A stretch of DNA of 64,000 nt from Bacteroidia bacterium (GTDB lineage Bacteria > Bacteroidota > Bacteroidia > CAIKAF01), in NCBI GenBank assembly GCA_016742095.1, contig JACVCJ010000001.1, positions 1 to 64,000 on the forward strand. Reading direction: 5' to 3'. The notes under the pieces were generated by a model that saw only the letters and a list, made by a program, of their open reading frames with translations, did not search any database and was not told where the DNA came from. A program made the position numbers and the translations under genes. This document shows positions 1-8,411 of this stretch, piece after piece; the stretch's first letter is position 1, and each line of letters begins with the position of its first letter.

Positions 1-1
1 C

Positions 2-154
2 GATATGGCGGGCCGCACTCTTGTACAGGGTAAACATAAAAGCGAAGGCGCAAGCATGTGGCAACACGATCTGCAGGACCTGAAACCCGGTATCTACATC
101 CTGCATGTGAACGACGGTCAGCAGGACCATAGCCGGAAATTCCTGAAACAATAA
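2..154 (+). CDS. T9SS cargo protein, C-terminal fragment
   Basis: The window opens inside this gene, and only the last 50 residues are visible. They match a type A T9SS sorting domain: a DMAGR turn, then a DLQDLKPGIYILHV strand, then a basic end (RKFLKQ). The end of the next gene (DISGR ... DLQDLKPGVYVLQV) is closely similar, so the two are probably tandem paralogs. The protein should be exported by Sec, moved across the outer membrane by the T9SS and cleaved at this domain. The functional part lies outside the window, so what the protein does cannot be said. Confidence 0.75.
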   Translation, partial: DMAGRTLVQGKHKSEGASMWQHDLQDLKPGIYILHVNDGQQDHSRKFLKQ

Positions 155-409
155 ATAACAGAGTAAAGCACGATATAACAGAGAGGGACCAGAGCGTTCC
201 TCTTTTTTTTTACAAATAATAAAACAGGCATAATATACAAGCCGGGTACAGTAAAGGCTGAGAAGCGCTGTACGTATGGAAAACAGGCCTTAGGGGAGAA
301 GAAATACAGTATTTCCTGAGTTAACGCAGACTTAAAACAGGGCATATATTCAGGTAGTGTAGAGAAGGTTTCTTTGTGCGACCAATTCTCTAATCTTAAA
401 TCACTACAA
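155..409. other. spacer between two T9SS cargo genes
   Basis: This AT-rich spacer holds no open frame that looks coding. A T-rich run near 201-211 follows a weak GGACCAGAGCGTTCC stretch and may end transcription of the upstream gene. No clear TAnnTTTG promoter element is visible before the next gene. Confidence 0.4.
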
Positions 410-3400
410 ATGAATACACCTAAACGTGTCCTGTTCTGTTTGTTTATTTATACCTGTATACTCAGCGGATGGAGCCAGGTAACCCTCACTACCTCACCCT
501 ATTCCCAGAATTTTAATACGACTCCCGGCGCCAGCGGCACATCCTATCCCGCAGGCTGGAGCAGTTACAACGGAACGACCGTAGACAATGCCATGACCAA
601 CGGAACGGCTACCAGTACGACCGGCGCCAATTACAACTACGGCTCCCGCATTGGTCTCCTGGGCAGCGGCTCGGCATTCGATCCGGGTTCCATTGTACTC
701 GCCATCACCAATACCAGTAATTTCTGCAACCTTAGAATATCGTATAACGTTATAAAGATAAGGGAACAAACGCGTGACTGTTCATTCCACCTGCAGTACA
801 GCACTACGTCGCCAACCTCCGGTTTTACCAATGTCACGGGCGGCACCTACAATTCGGCGTCCCTTGCACAGAATACCAGTACGCCCTATACCAACCTGGA
901 TATTTCGGCGCTGGACAACCGCGGCGGGGTGGTATACCTGCGCTGGTACTACGCTTCCAGCGGCAGCGGCAGCCGCGACGGGGTGGCCCTGGACGATGTG
1001 TCCATTTCCTGGACCAGTTGCTCCTCGCCGGCACCGGAGATCAATATACGCGGTAACGGCGTAAACATTGTATCGGGTGATGTTACACCCACTACCACCG
1101 ATTTTACCGATTTCGGAAGCACGCCGGTAGGCGGAGCCACTATTACGCGCAGCTTTACCGTACAGAATACCGGTACGGCCACACTTACGCTGGGCGCACT
1201 GTCTATTACGGGTGCCAATGCAGCCGATTTTTCCGTTGCAACGGCTCCGTCAGCCTCTGTAGCCGCCGGCGGTTCCACCACGTTCAGTATCGACTTTGAT
1301 CCCCAGGCCGTAGGTACGCGCAATGCCGGCATCAGCCTGCTGAATAACGACAGCGACGAAAACCCCTACACTTTTGCCATCCGCGGTAACGGAACAGCGT
1401 CCTGCACTACACCGGACGCGCTGGAATTTACCACGCAGCCTTCCAATACACAGCAAAGCGCCACCATGAGCCAGGTGCGGGTACGGGCCTACTGTACCTC
1501 GAATGGCGTAACGGCCACGGGTTATACGGGCCCCATAACCATACAGGTGCTGACGCCGGGTTGTGGCTATACGGCCCAGACCGTAAATGCCGTGAATGGT
1601 ATTGCCACCTTCAGTTCCATCGTTTTCCATCGTAGTCCGCAGAGCGGTCTGCAACTGGAAGCCACCGCGCCTTCACTCACTTCGGATATAAGTAGCAGTT
1701 TTACTATAACTGTACCTCCGGGCACGCCGGTCACCACCACACTGCGCGATGAGAACTTTGAGGCTTCGCCGGCCATTCCCTGGTCTTACACGGTGGGTAC
1801 GCCTTCCAATACCGGTTCGGGCGGATCTGCGGGTACAGATGTGACGGGCCCCGCCGTTTTCAGCGGTAACACCGTACTTGCCAAAAGTTATTCCATAGCC
1901 AACGGCAGCGGGGAGCGCGGCAGTTCGAATACCGTAACATTTGCCAATGTAAGCGGCCTGGCTGCCTATAATTACGTAACATTCAGCTTTAAGGTAGCCT
2001 CCCTGGGCAGCGGCAGCGGCGCGGGTAATGACGTCGGCGAAGATCTTATACTGCAGGTAAGTACCAATAACGGGGGCAGCTGGCAGACCATTCTTACCGA
2101 ATCGGGCGGAAGTAACCGCCTTTTTAACCTGTCGGCCACGCCGGTTACCGGCCTTACGCTCAGCAACAGCACCTATTCTTCCGGTTCGCTGAGTGCTTTT
2201 TCGATACAACTGAACGGCGTAAGCAATTTTGCCTTCCGCATTACGGCCAGCAATAACCGCAATAACGAAAACTGGGTGATCGACGATGTACGCCTCACCG
2301 GAACGGCCATCCCGACGGCTTCTTCCTTTGCCCTGCCTACGGCCGATGCGGGCCCGGACATAACCGTATGCAACGGCTCCGGAGCACAGCTTTCTGTAAA
2401 CGTAAACTCATTCCAGGCGCCGCTTACGTACAGCTGGACGCCTGCTGCCACACTCAATAACGCGGCCATTTCAAACCCGGTGGCTACGCCATCCGCAGCA
2501 CAGATCTATACCGTGGTTGTAACCGACGCAGACCAGTGCCGCGCTACCGACCAGGTAAGCGTGAACCTCCACGGCTCCGGCGGTACACCCGGCCTCTGGA
2601 CCGGCGCCGATAACCGCGACTGGTTCAACTGTTTTAACTGGGACGACGGACAGATCCCGGGCTCAACAACCGATGTAAACATACCTGTAACCTCTAATGA
2701 TCCCGAGATCGATGCCCCCGGCGCCGAAGCCAATAACCTTTCGGTGGCCGCAGGCGCGCTGCTCGAGATCGACGACCCGGCCGCCACGCTCGATCTGTAC
2801 GGCAACTATACCAATAGCGGAAACCTGCTGAACAGCAGTGGCGAAGTAACGGTTACCGGCAGCGGCAATGCCGTTTTCAGCGGTACGGCCTTCTCTTTTT
2901 TCCGCCTGCGCATGGACAATCCGGATACGCTGATCATGAACACACCGGTACTGGTAGACAGCCAGTTCGTATTCAGCCAGGGGAACATTCGCACACAGGC
3001 ACATACTTTTACCCTGGGTTCTTCTACCTTACATACCGGGTTGCTCAGCTACACATCGGGCCATATCATCGGTACCATGAAGCGCTGGTTCAACGGCAGC
3101 AACAGCGGAGCGCTGAAAGGCCTTTTTCCTTTCGGTGTGAACGGCAACGACCGTTTTGTGACGGTGGAATATACTTCGGCACCCACAAGCGGCGGATCGC
3201 TGACCGGGCATTTTGAACCGGTGGCCATGGGCCTGAACGGCTTACCGCTGAGTGTGGCCGCTGCCGGTTCCTGCACCGCATTCTCCGCAGAGAACACACA
3301 AAGCGAGGGCTACTGGCAGATAGACGCCAACGACGGCCTGAGCGGAGGTGTATACGATATTACCCTGGTAGGCGAGAACCTGGGCGGAATTACTTCGCTT

Positions 3401-4093
3401 TGTGAACTCACGGCCCTGAAACGCATAGGCGGTGGAGCCTGGCTGCAGAGCGGCACACACCAGGAACCGACAGGTTCGCTTACACGTCCGGTGATACAAC
3501 GCACAGGCGCAACGGGCTGGAGCAACTGGGGCTTTGCCGGCGGACTGCCGAACCCGCTGCCGGTGCAGATGGGCAGTATGGAACTGCGCTGCAACGGCGA
3601 TGGTATTGCCGAACTGATGTGGGAAACGAACACCGAAATGAACAATGCCTATTTCCAGGTGGAACTGAGTACCGATGCCGAACATTTTACACCTGCCGGA
3701 ACGCTGAACGGAGCTGGTAACAGCAATACACCACTTTCTTACAGCTACGAACTGCCGAGAGGCACACAGGGTTACCTGCGCCTGAAACAGGTGGACTACA
3801 ACGGCGATTTTACCCTGTACGGCCCGCTGAGCATTTCCTGTGAGCAGCCTGCGGAATGGAACAGCCTGTGGAACGGACAGCAGATGCAGGTGCAGTTCGG
3901 CGCCGATGCCAGTGGTTCGTATACCATTGCTGTACTCGATATCTCGGGACGTATCCTGCGGAATGAGAAATACAGCTGCGAGAACGGCGGATGTGTGTGG
4001 CAGAGCGATCTGCAGGACCTGAAGCCCGGCGTATACGTGTTGCAGGTATACAACCAGGGCGGAGCGCACAGCATTAAATTTGTAAAACCTTAG
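410..4093 (+). CDS. large secreted T9SS cargo protein with choice-of-anchor D domain
   Basis: The protein has 1227 residues from the ATG at 410; a TTG 36 bases upstream is in frame but precedes the signal peptide. Residues 1-23 are a Sec signal ending in GWSQ. Two jelly-roll-like regions with DDV motifs (about 30-200 and 445-635) resemble carbohydrate or adhesion modules. Between them, about 208-330, is a choice-of-anchor D (ASH/DUF1573-like) domain with FGSTPVGG and FTVQNTGTATLTL. A PKD/Ig-like stretch (ADAGPDITVC) starts near 642. The C-terminus is a type A sorting domain (LDISGR, LKPGVYVLQV). It is most likely a cell-surface or released adhesin-like protein. No enzyme active site is visible. 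Confidence 0.85.
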   Translation: MNTPKRVLFCLFIYTCILSGWSQVTLTTSPYSQNFNTTPGASGTSYPAGWSSYNGTTVDNAMTNGTATSTTGANYNYGSRIGLLGSGSAFDPGSIVLAITNTSNFCNLRISYNVIKIREQTRDCSFHLQYSTTSPTSGFTNVTGGTYNSASLAQNTSTPYTNLDISALDNRGGVVYLRWYYASSGSGSRDGVALDDVSISWTSCSSPAPEINIRGNGVNIVSGDVTPTTTDFTDFGSTPVGGATITRSFTVQNTGTATLTLGALSITGANAADFSVATAPSASVAAGGSTTFSIDFDPQAVGTRNAGISLLNNDSDENPYTFAIRGNGTASCTTPDALEFTTQPSNTQQSATMSQVRVRAYCTSNGVTATGYTGPITIQVLTPGCGYTAQTVNAVNGIATFSSIVFHRSPQSGLQLEATAPSLTSDISSSFTITVPPGTPVTTTLRDENFEASPAIPWSYTVGTPSNTGSGGSAGTDVTGPAVFSGNTVLAKSYSIANGSGERGSSNTVTFANVSGLAAYNYVTFSFKVASLGSGSGAGNDVGEDLILQVSTNNGGSWQTILTESGGSNRLFNLSATPVTGLTLSNSTYSSGSLSAFSIQLNGVSNFAFRITASNNRNNENWVIDDVRLTGTAIPTASSFALPTADAGPDITVCNGSGAQLSVNVNSFQAPLTYSWTPAATLNNAAISNPVATPSAAQIYTVVVTDADQCRATDQVSVNLHGSGGTPGLWTGADNRDWFNCFNWDDGQIPGSTTDVNIPVTSNDPEIDAPGAEANNLSVAAGALLEIDDPAATLDLYGNYTNSGNLLNSSGEVTVTGSGNAVFSGTAFSFFRLRMDNPDTLIMNTPVLVDSQFVFSQGNIRTQAHTFTLGSSTLHTGLLSYTSGHIIGTMKRWFNGSNSGALKGLFPFGVNGNDRFVTVEYTSAPTSGGSLTGHFEPVAMGLNGLPLSVAAAGSCTAFSAENTQSEGYWQIDANDGLSGGVYDITLVGENLGGITSLCELTALKRIGGGAWLQSGTHQEPTGSLTRPVIQRTGATGWSNWGFAGGLPNPLPVQMGSMELRCNGDGIAELMWETNTEMNNAYFQVELSTDAEHFTPAGTLNGAGNSNTPLSYSYELPRGTQGYLRLKQVDYNGDFTLYGPLSISCEQPAEWNSLWNGQQMQVQFGADASGSYTIAVLDISGRILRNEKYSCENGGCVWQSDLQDLKPGVYVLQVYNQGGAHSIKFVKP

Positions 4094-4144
4094 GTATATA
4101 CTAAATTTAACGGAAGCTCTGTGTCGGGATTATTGCTTTTTGAA

Positions 4145-4152
4145 TACCTTTG
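4145..4152 (+). promoter_or_regulatory. TACCTTTG -7 element
   Basis: This is an exact match to the Bacteroidota -7 consensus TAnnTTTG, 38 bases before the ATG of the next gene. No good TTTG -33 element is seen at the right distance. Confidence 0.4.
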
Positions 4153-4190
4153 TTACGTTATTCAACTTTATTAAAAGCAAAGCATTTACT

Positions 4191-4637
4191 ATGAAAAAGA
4201 TCGTGTTAGCTTTCGTATTTGCCGCACTGGGTCAGTATACCTTTGCCGCAAGCAACAACGCCGCAGCGGCGCCGAACATCGGTAAACTGATCACCATGTT
4301 CACGGGTTCACTTTCCCCGGATGCCTTTACAAGCGCCTGGGATGCGGGTGGAAAGAAAGAATTCACCAAAAAGGTGAAGAACAACGCCAATATGCCGGTG
4401 GTAGGCACGGCTTTGTCGAACCTGGCAAGCACCTACCTCACAGACGCAGCGTTTAAAACGGGCTGGCAGACGGTAAAATCGAAATGGATCAAAGATGCGG
4501 CAGCGGCCAAAACCGTGCAGAACGTGGCAGGTAGCCTGCTTACCCTGCAGCAGTACATCAATCCTTCGATGTTTACCAGCAAATGGTCAAAAATTCAGCC
4601 TTACTGGGAAACCGGTCTGAAAACACTGGCCTCGTGA
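4191..4637 (+). CDS. small exported protein with three internal repeats
   Basis: The protein has 148 residues from the ATG at 4191, with a Sec signal (MKKIVLAFVFAALG) ending near TFAA. I do not recognise the family. The mature part appears to hold three degenerate repeats of about 35-40 residues, each with an F-x(2-4)-W core (DAFTSAW, AAFKTGW, SMFTSKW) followed by a Lys-rich and then an Ala/Leu-rich helix. It is rich in Lys and Ala and has no cysteine. It should be periplasmic or secreted. It stands alone between a promoter element and a strong terminator. Confidence 0.75.
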   Translation: MKKIVLAFVFAALGQYTFAASNNAAAAPNIGKLITMFTGSLSPDAFTSAWDAGGKKEFTKKVKNNANMPVVGTALSNLASTYLTDAAFKTGWQTVKSKWIKDAAAAKTVQNVAGSLLTLQQYINPSMFTSKWSKIQPYWETGLKTLAS

Positions 4638-4660
4638 TTTTGTACGACCTGAAAAAAAGC

Positions 4661-4694
4661 AAAAAAGCCTCGCTGACAGCGAGGCTTTTTTTTT
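4661..4694. terminator. bidirectional intrinsic terminator
   Basis: A perfect stem GCCTCGCT/AGCGAGGC with loop GAC is flanked by an A run and a T run. It serves the converging genes that end at 4637 and 4713. Confidence 0.9.
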
Positions 4695-4712
4695 GCATCG
4701 TTGTATAGATGA

Positions 4713-6056
4713 CTATTTGGTTTTGATCTCGACGATCGGGCGGAACCCGATGAAACTTTGAGCGGCCGAGTCCCTGGACACAAAACGGCGGTTCTTCACC
4801 TGCATGAAATGCGCGGGCATATTCCAGGCGCCGCCTTTTATCAGCAGACTGTCATTACCGGGCACAGGCTGCACGACCTCGGCCACATTGCCGCTGATGC
4901 AGTAAAGGCCCACACTGTTCGGGAAATAGGAGATAACGGGCGCGGTAATGCTGGCATCCTTATACGGCAGCTGCACTCTACCCGAAGAGTCACGGAAAGC
5001 CTGGAAATTGGCCAGGAAAAGTCCTTTGGAATTCCGTACATAGGGGCCGCCCCAGGGATAAGGCCCGGTCTGGTTGCCCAACGCTGCCAGCATCCATTCA
5101 CTTTCGCTGGGCAGGCGTATCTCATAACTGTTGTTGTTACGCGGGCGGTCTGCCGCAGCCTTGTTCACCAGTTCGCTAAGCCAGCGGCAATAAGCCAGCA
5201 TGGATCCGTAGCGCAGGTTCACCACCGGGTAATCGTTATAGGCCGGGTGCGTGGAATAGTGTTTACGGTAGGACTCATTGTCTTTGTAGGGCCTGTTCCA
5301 CATAGAATCTACAATGGCGGCGGCACGGAATTCATCCAGGCGGTTATTGATCACCAGGTCGTACAGGAAAGTGCGGTATTCCTGGTTGCTTACTTCGGTG
5401 GCGCTGATGAGCAGCGTATTGGGCGAAATCTCAAAGTTCATGCCCGGCCAGGATCTCTTCTCCTGTTTCAGGATGGCCTTTACCATGTCGGCCTTGCGTT
5501 TTTCATTGGCTGCGATCTCCGCTTCGCTGATCTCGGGTATTTCGGGCCAGGTATCCCGTTTTACACGGGCGGGCGGAGCAATACGTCCGCCGCCGCCGTT
5601 ACCGCGGGCAACGTAAAAGTCATTTTTCGTTTCGGTATCAGTCTGCGTACTATCCTCAGCCACAGGGGTGCCGGGCCTGGAAGGTGCGGGACGATCGCCG
5701 GTTGCAGCTGTAATGCCGGCTGTTTCTGTGCCGGACGGCTTTCCGGGTTCCTGTCCGGGGCCGGAAGTGGTTTGTGTATGCTCAGCGGCAGTGCTTTTTG
5801 CAGGTTGTGTGCTGTTGCCGCTGCCGCGGAGCAGAAAAAAGAGGCCGATGCCCAGTACCAGCAGGCCGGCCAGGAAGATATTCAGGTAGAATTTCGGGAT
5901 GGATCTGGTTTTATGCGGCCCGTAGGCGGGCGTTTCGTTCAGGAGGAAATTAGCTGTCATATCAAGTACGGTTTCGCGCTCATCATATTCCGAAAACAGT
6001 GCCGCCTGCCGCAGCAACTGTTCTGTATCCGTTGCGGTTTTGGACTTATTTTCCAT
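4713..6056 (-). CDS. single-pass membrane protein with FGE-sulfatase (SUMF1) domain
   Basis: The protein has 447 residues from the ATG at 6056; a GTG at 6083 would add nine. Residues 1-55 look cytoplasmic, 56-78 form one hydrophobic span, and 80-175 are a Thr/Pro/Glu-rich linker. From about 195 to the end is a formylglycine-generating-enzyme-like domain: RLPSESEWMLAALG, YPWGG, GNVAEVV, KGGAW, IGFRP. This fold also occurs in GldK and GldJ. No obvious catalytic cysteine pair is seen, so it is probably not an oxidase. Its start lies inside the end of the sigma factor gene (11-base overlap), so the two are translationally coupled. That arrangement suggests an anti-sigma or sensor role, which is inference. 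Confidence 0.75.
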   Translation of the reverse strand: MENKSKTATDTEQLLRQAALFSEYDERETVLDMTANFLLNETPAYGPHKTRSIPKFYLNIFLAGLLVLGIGLFFLLRGSGNSTQPAKSTAAEHTQTTSGPGQEPGKPSGTETAGITAATGDRPAPSRPGTPVAEDSTQTDTETKNDFYVARGNGGGGRIAPPARVKRDTWPEIPEISEAEIAANEKRKADMVKAILKQEKRSWPGMNFEISPNTLLISATEVSNQEYRTFLYDLVINNRLDEFRAAAIVDSMWNRPYKDNESYRKHYSTHPAYNDYPVVNLRYGSMLAYCRWLSELVNKAAADRPRNNNSYEIRLPSESEWMLAALGNQTGPYPWGGPYVRNSKGLFLANFQAFRDSSGRVQLPYKDASITAPVISYFPNSVGLYCISGNVAEVVQPVPGNDSLLIKGGAWNMPAHFMQVKNRRFVSRDSAAQSFIGFRPIVEIKTK

Positions 6057-6603
6057 GATTTTGCTGCTGTTTAAGTTTTTCACTCAGTTTCTTTTCGAGC
6101 CGCTTTTTCAGCCGGGCATAATACACCTTGAGCTGGAAAGCGGGTTTGCCGGTGTACGAAGAAATGGTACTGTAATCCACACCCTGGCTGCGGGACAACA
6201 GCAGGATGCGTTCCCATGATTCCAGTTTTTCCAGTTCTTCGTTCAGGACCTGCAACTGCGGATCGTTCGCGGGAGCTGGCGTTTCGGGTTCCGGAACCCG
6301 TTCTTCCAGTTCCTGCAGGGGTACCACAGGCACAGCCCTGGGGCCGCGCAGCGAATTCTTCAGTTCGTTCACAAAGATCCGGAACAAAAAACCGGCGTAT
6401 TTTGCTTCGTTCTCGAACGTATATGCGTCCTTCTTCTCCACGGCCCTGTACAGGCATTTGTACACCAGTTCCCAGGCAGCGTCGGGCTCTATTCTCCAGG
6501 TATGCACGGCATAGCGGTGCAGTTTGTGACCATAGGTCTCGAACGCTTTCGAAATTTCAGCGTTCGCCTGCTCGTCGGGAATATAGGTGCTGCGTGTTTT
6601 CAA
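6046..6603 (-). CDS. RNA polymerase sigma factor, ECF-like
   Basis: The protein has 185 residues. Residues 18-85 look like region 2 (HKLHRYAVHTW, FLFRIFVNELKNS). After a Pro/Glu linker of about 30 residues, region 4 (about 125-180) has a helix-turn-helix (GVDYSTISSYTGK) and a basic helix (LKKRLEKKL). The start is TTG at 6603. No in-frame ATG exists upstream, so the true start is unsure. The downstream overlapping membrane protein is probably its partner. Region 2 is diverged, so I would not assign it to a named ECF group. Confidence 0.7.
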   Translation of the reverse strand: MKTRSTYIPDEQANAEISKAFETYGHKLHRYAVHTWRIEPDAAWELVYKCLYRAVEKKDAYTFENEAKYAGFLFRIFVNELKNSLRGPRAVPVVPLQELEERVPEPETPAPANDPQLQVLNEELEKLESWERILLLSRSQGVDYSTISSYTGKPAFQLKVYYARLKKRLEKKLSEKLKQQQNHGK

Positions 6604-6702
6604 TGTAATAATGCCTGTAAATATAAAAACACAAAGTGGTAACAGCTCCGGTTTGTTTTCATGCGGTAATTATGTGTTTTTATTATGATATTTGTACCTT
6701 AT

Positions 6703-6738
6703 ATAGATTTTACCTATTATTATATATGTGCATTCTAT
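6703..6738 (+). promoter_or_regulatory. OxyR-like operator upstream of catalase
   Basis: The 15 bases at 6703-6717 match the OxyR half-site ATAGnTnnnAnCTAT at every defined position. A second copy at 6724-6738 matches 9 of 11 defined positions. They are separated by 6 bases, where the E. coli consensus has 7. The pair ends at the catalase -33 element, as expected for an activator. An OxyR protein is encoded at 32435. Confidence 0.55.
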
Positions 6739-6769
6739 TTGACTTTGCGTGTATTAGCCCTCACCTTTG
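6738..6769 (+). promoter_or_regulatory. catalase promoter
   Basis: TTTG at 6738-6741, a 20-base spacer and CACCTTTG at 6762-6769 fit the Bacteroidota promoter, with one mismatch in TAnnTTTG. The start of transcription would be about 20 bases before the ATG. Confidence 0.6.
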
Positions 6770-6796
6770 TGGTGTGAAATCAATATACCGGAGAGA

Positions 6797-8320
6797 ATGA
6801 AAAAATTTATGATCGGTGTTTCGGCACTATTGCAGATGCAGCTGCTGACCGCACAAAACCTGACCACCAATACAGGCGCGCCGGTGGGCGACAACCAGAA
6901 TTCGAAGACCGTAGGCAATAACGGTTCGGTTCTGCTCGAAGATATCCATCTTATTGAAAAACTGGCGGCATTCGACCGGGAACGTATCCCCGAGCGCGTG
7001 GTGCATGCCCGTGGTACCGGCGCCTATGGCGAATTTACCGCTGCGGCTGATATGTCGGCCTATACCAAAGCTTCTTTCCTGGCTGCGGCCGGCAAGAAAA
7101 CGCCGGTGTTCGTACGTTTTTCCACGGTGGTCCACAGCAGCGGCTCGCCGGAGACCCTGCGCGATCCCCGCGGTTTTGCCGTAAAATTCTATACCGATCA
7201 GGGAAATTACGACCTGGTGGGCAATAACCTGCCGGTGTTCTTTATCCGCGATGCCATCAAGTTCCCCGATATGGTGCATGCCTTTAAGCCCTCGCCGGTG
7301 TACAACAAGCAGGACCCGGACCGTGTGTTCGACTTTTTTGCCAATATCCCCGAGGCCACGCATATGCTCACCCGCCTGTATTCCGACTACGGAACGCCGG
7401 CTAATTACCGCGAAATGAACGGCAGTGGCGTACATGCCTTTAAATGGATAAATGCACAGGGACAGGTGGTGTATGTAAAATACAGCTGGAAGAGCCTGCA
7501 GGGCGAGCGCAACCTGAACGCCGCCCAGGCCGCCGAAATACAGTCGAAAGACTTTCAGCATGCCACCGTTGATCTGTATACGCATATTAAAGAAGGCAAA
7601 TTTCCTTCCTGGGAATTATACGTACAGATACTGAAGCCGGAACAACTTTCCACACTGGATTTTAATCCGCTCGACGCTACCAAAATATGGCCCGAAAGTA
7701 TTGCTAAACCCATGCTGGTAGGTAAAATGACGCTGAACCGCATACCGGGCAATTTCTTCGAAGAAGTGGAACAGAGCGCTTTTTCACCGGGTACCCTGGT
7801 GCCGGGTATTGAACCCAGCGAGGATAAACTGCTGCAGGGCCGTCTGTTCAGCTATTTTGACACACAGCGTTACCGTATTGGGTCTAATTTTCAGTACCTG
7901 CCGGTGAACGCGCCCCAAGTAGCGGTGGTATCGCACAACCAGGACGGGGCCTTCAGCAACCGCGGCAAAAATTCAGAAGTGAACTACCAGCCTTCGGTAA
8001 AAGAGAACAAGCCCGACCAGGACGCCTACGATTACAGTAAAAAAGAACTTCCGGCGGGCACGGTCATTACCCAGGCCCGGATCGACAAGCCGGACAACTT
8101 TACCCAGGCGGGCGATTTTTACCGCTCCCTGAGCGAAACGGAGAAGAAAAACCTGATCGCGAACCTTGCGGGCGACCTGGCCCAGGTGACCAATAAAGAC
8201 GTGGTACGCACCATGGTCGGTTATTTTTACATGGCCGACGCCGATTACGGTAAACGCCTGGCCGACGCACTGAAACTGAGCCGCGAAGAAGTAGAACGTA
8301 CATTCATGAAACAGAAATAG
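6797..8320 (+). CDS. katA: exported heme catalase
   Basis: The 507-residue protein is a monofunctional heme catalase, converting hydrogen peroxide to water and oxygen. The ATG at 6797 (after GGAGAGA) is preferred to an upstream TTG because it begins a Sec signal (MKKFMIGVSALLQMQ, cut after LTAQ). The distal His is in RVVHARGTGAYG. The Asn and its surroundings are in DLVGNNLPVFFIRD. The proximal heme-ligand Tyr is in RLFSYFDTQRYRIG. The length fits small-subunit (clade 3) catalases, which lack the C-terminal flavodoxin-like domain. A signal peptide is uncommon and places the enzyme in the periplasm. The neighbouring exported ankyrin protein probably acts with it. Confidence 0.93.
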   Translation: MKKFMIGVSALLQMQLLTAQNLTTNTGAPVGDNQNSKTVGNNGSVLLEDIHLIEKLAAFDRERIPERVVHARGTGAYGEFTAAADMSAYTKASFLAAAGKKTPVFVRFSTVVHSSGSPETLRDPRGFAVKFYTDQGNYDLVGNNLPVFFIRDAIKFPDMVHAFKPSPVYNKQDPDRVFDFFANIPEATHMLTRLYSDYGTPANYREMNGSGVHAFKWINAQGQVVYVKYSWKSLQGERNLNAAQAAEIQSKDFQHATVDLYTHIKEGKFPSWELYVQILKPEQLSTLDFNPLDATKIWPESIAKPMLVGKMTLNRIPGNFFEEVEQSAFSPGTLVPGIEPSEDKLLQGRLFSYFDTQRYRIGSNFQYLPVNAPQVAVVSHNQDGAFSNRGKNSEVNYQPSVKENKPDQDAYDYSKKELPAGTVITQARIDKPDNFTQAGDFYRSLSETEKKNLIANLAGDLAQVTNKDVVRTMVGYFYMADADYGKRLADALKLSREEVERTFMKQK

Positions 8321-8332
8321 GGTTACAGGGTG

Positions 8333-8365
8333 AGCGGTGCGGCAGGGGTGTCGCACCGCTTTTTT
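8333..8365 (+). terminator. terminator between catalase and ankyrin genes
   Basis: A perfect 9-bp stem AGCGGTGCG/CGCACCGCT with a 10-base loop is followed by six T. It sits between two same-strand genes, so it may reduce rather than abolish read-through into the ankyrin gene. Confidence 0.8.
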
Positions 8366-8411
8366 ATCCCGCAGGCCTTCTCAATGCTACACCATTATAC
8401 CGAATATTTTT

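Noticed and set aside
4758-6074. 438-codon plus-strand frame
   Set aside because: Antisense to the FGE-domain gene; the amino-acid composition is odd (many His, Arg, Gly) with no motif.
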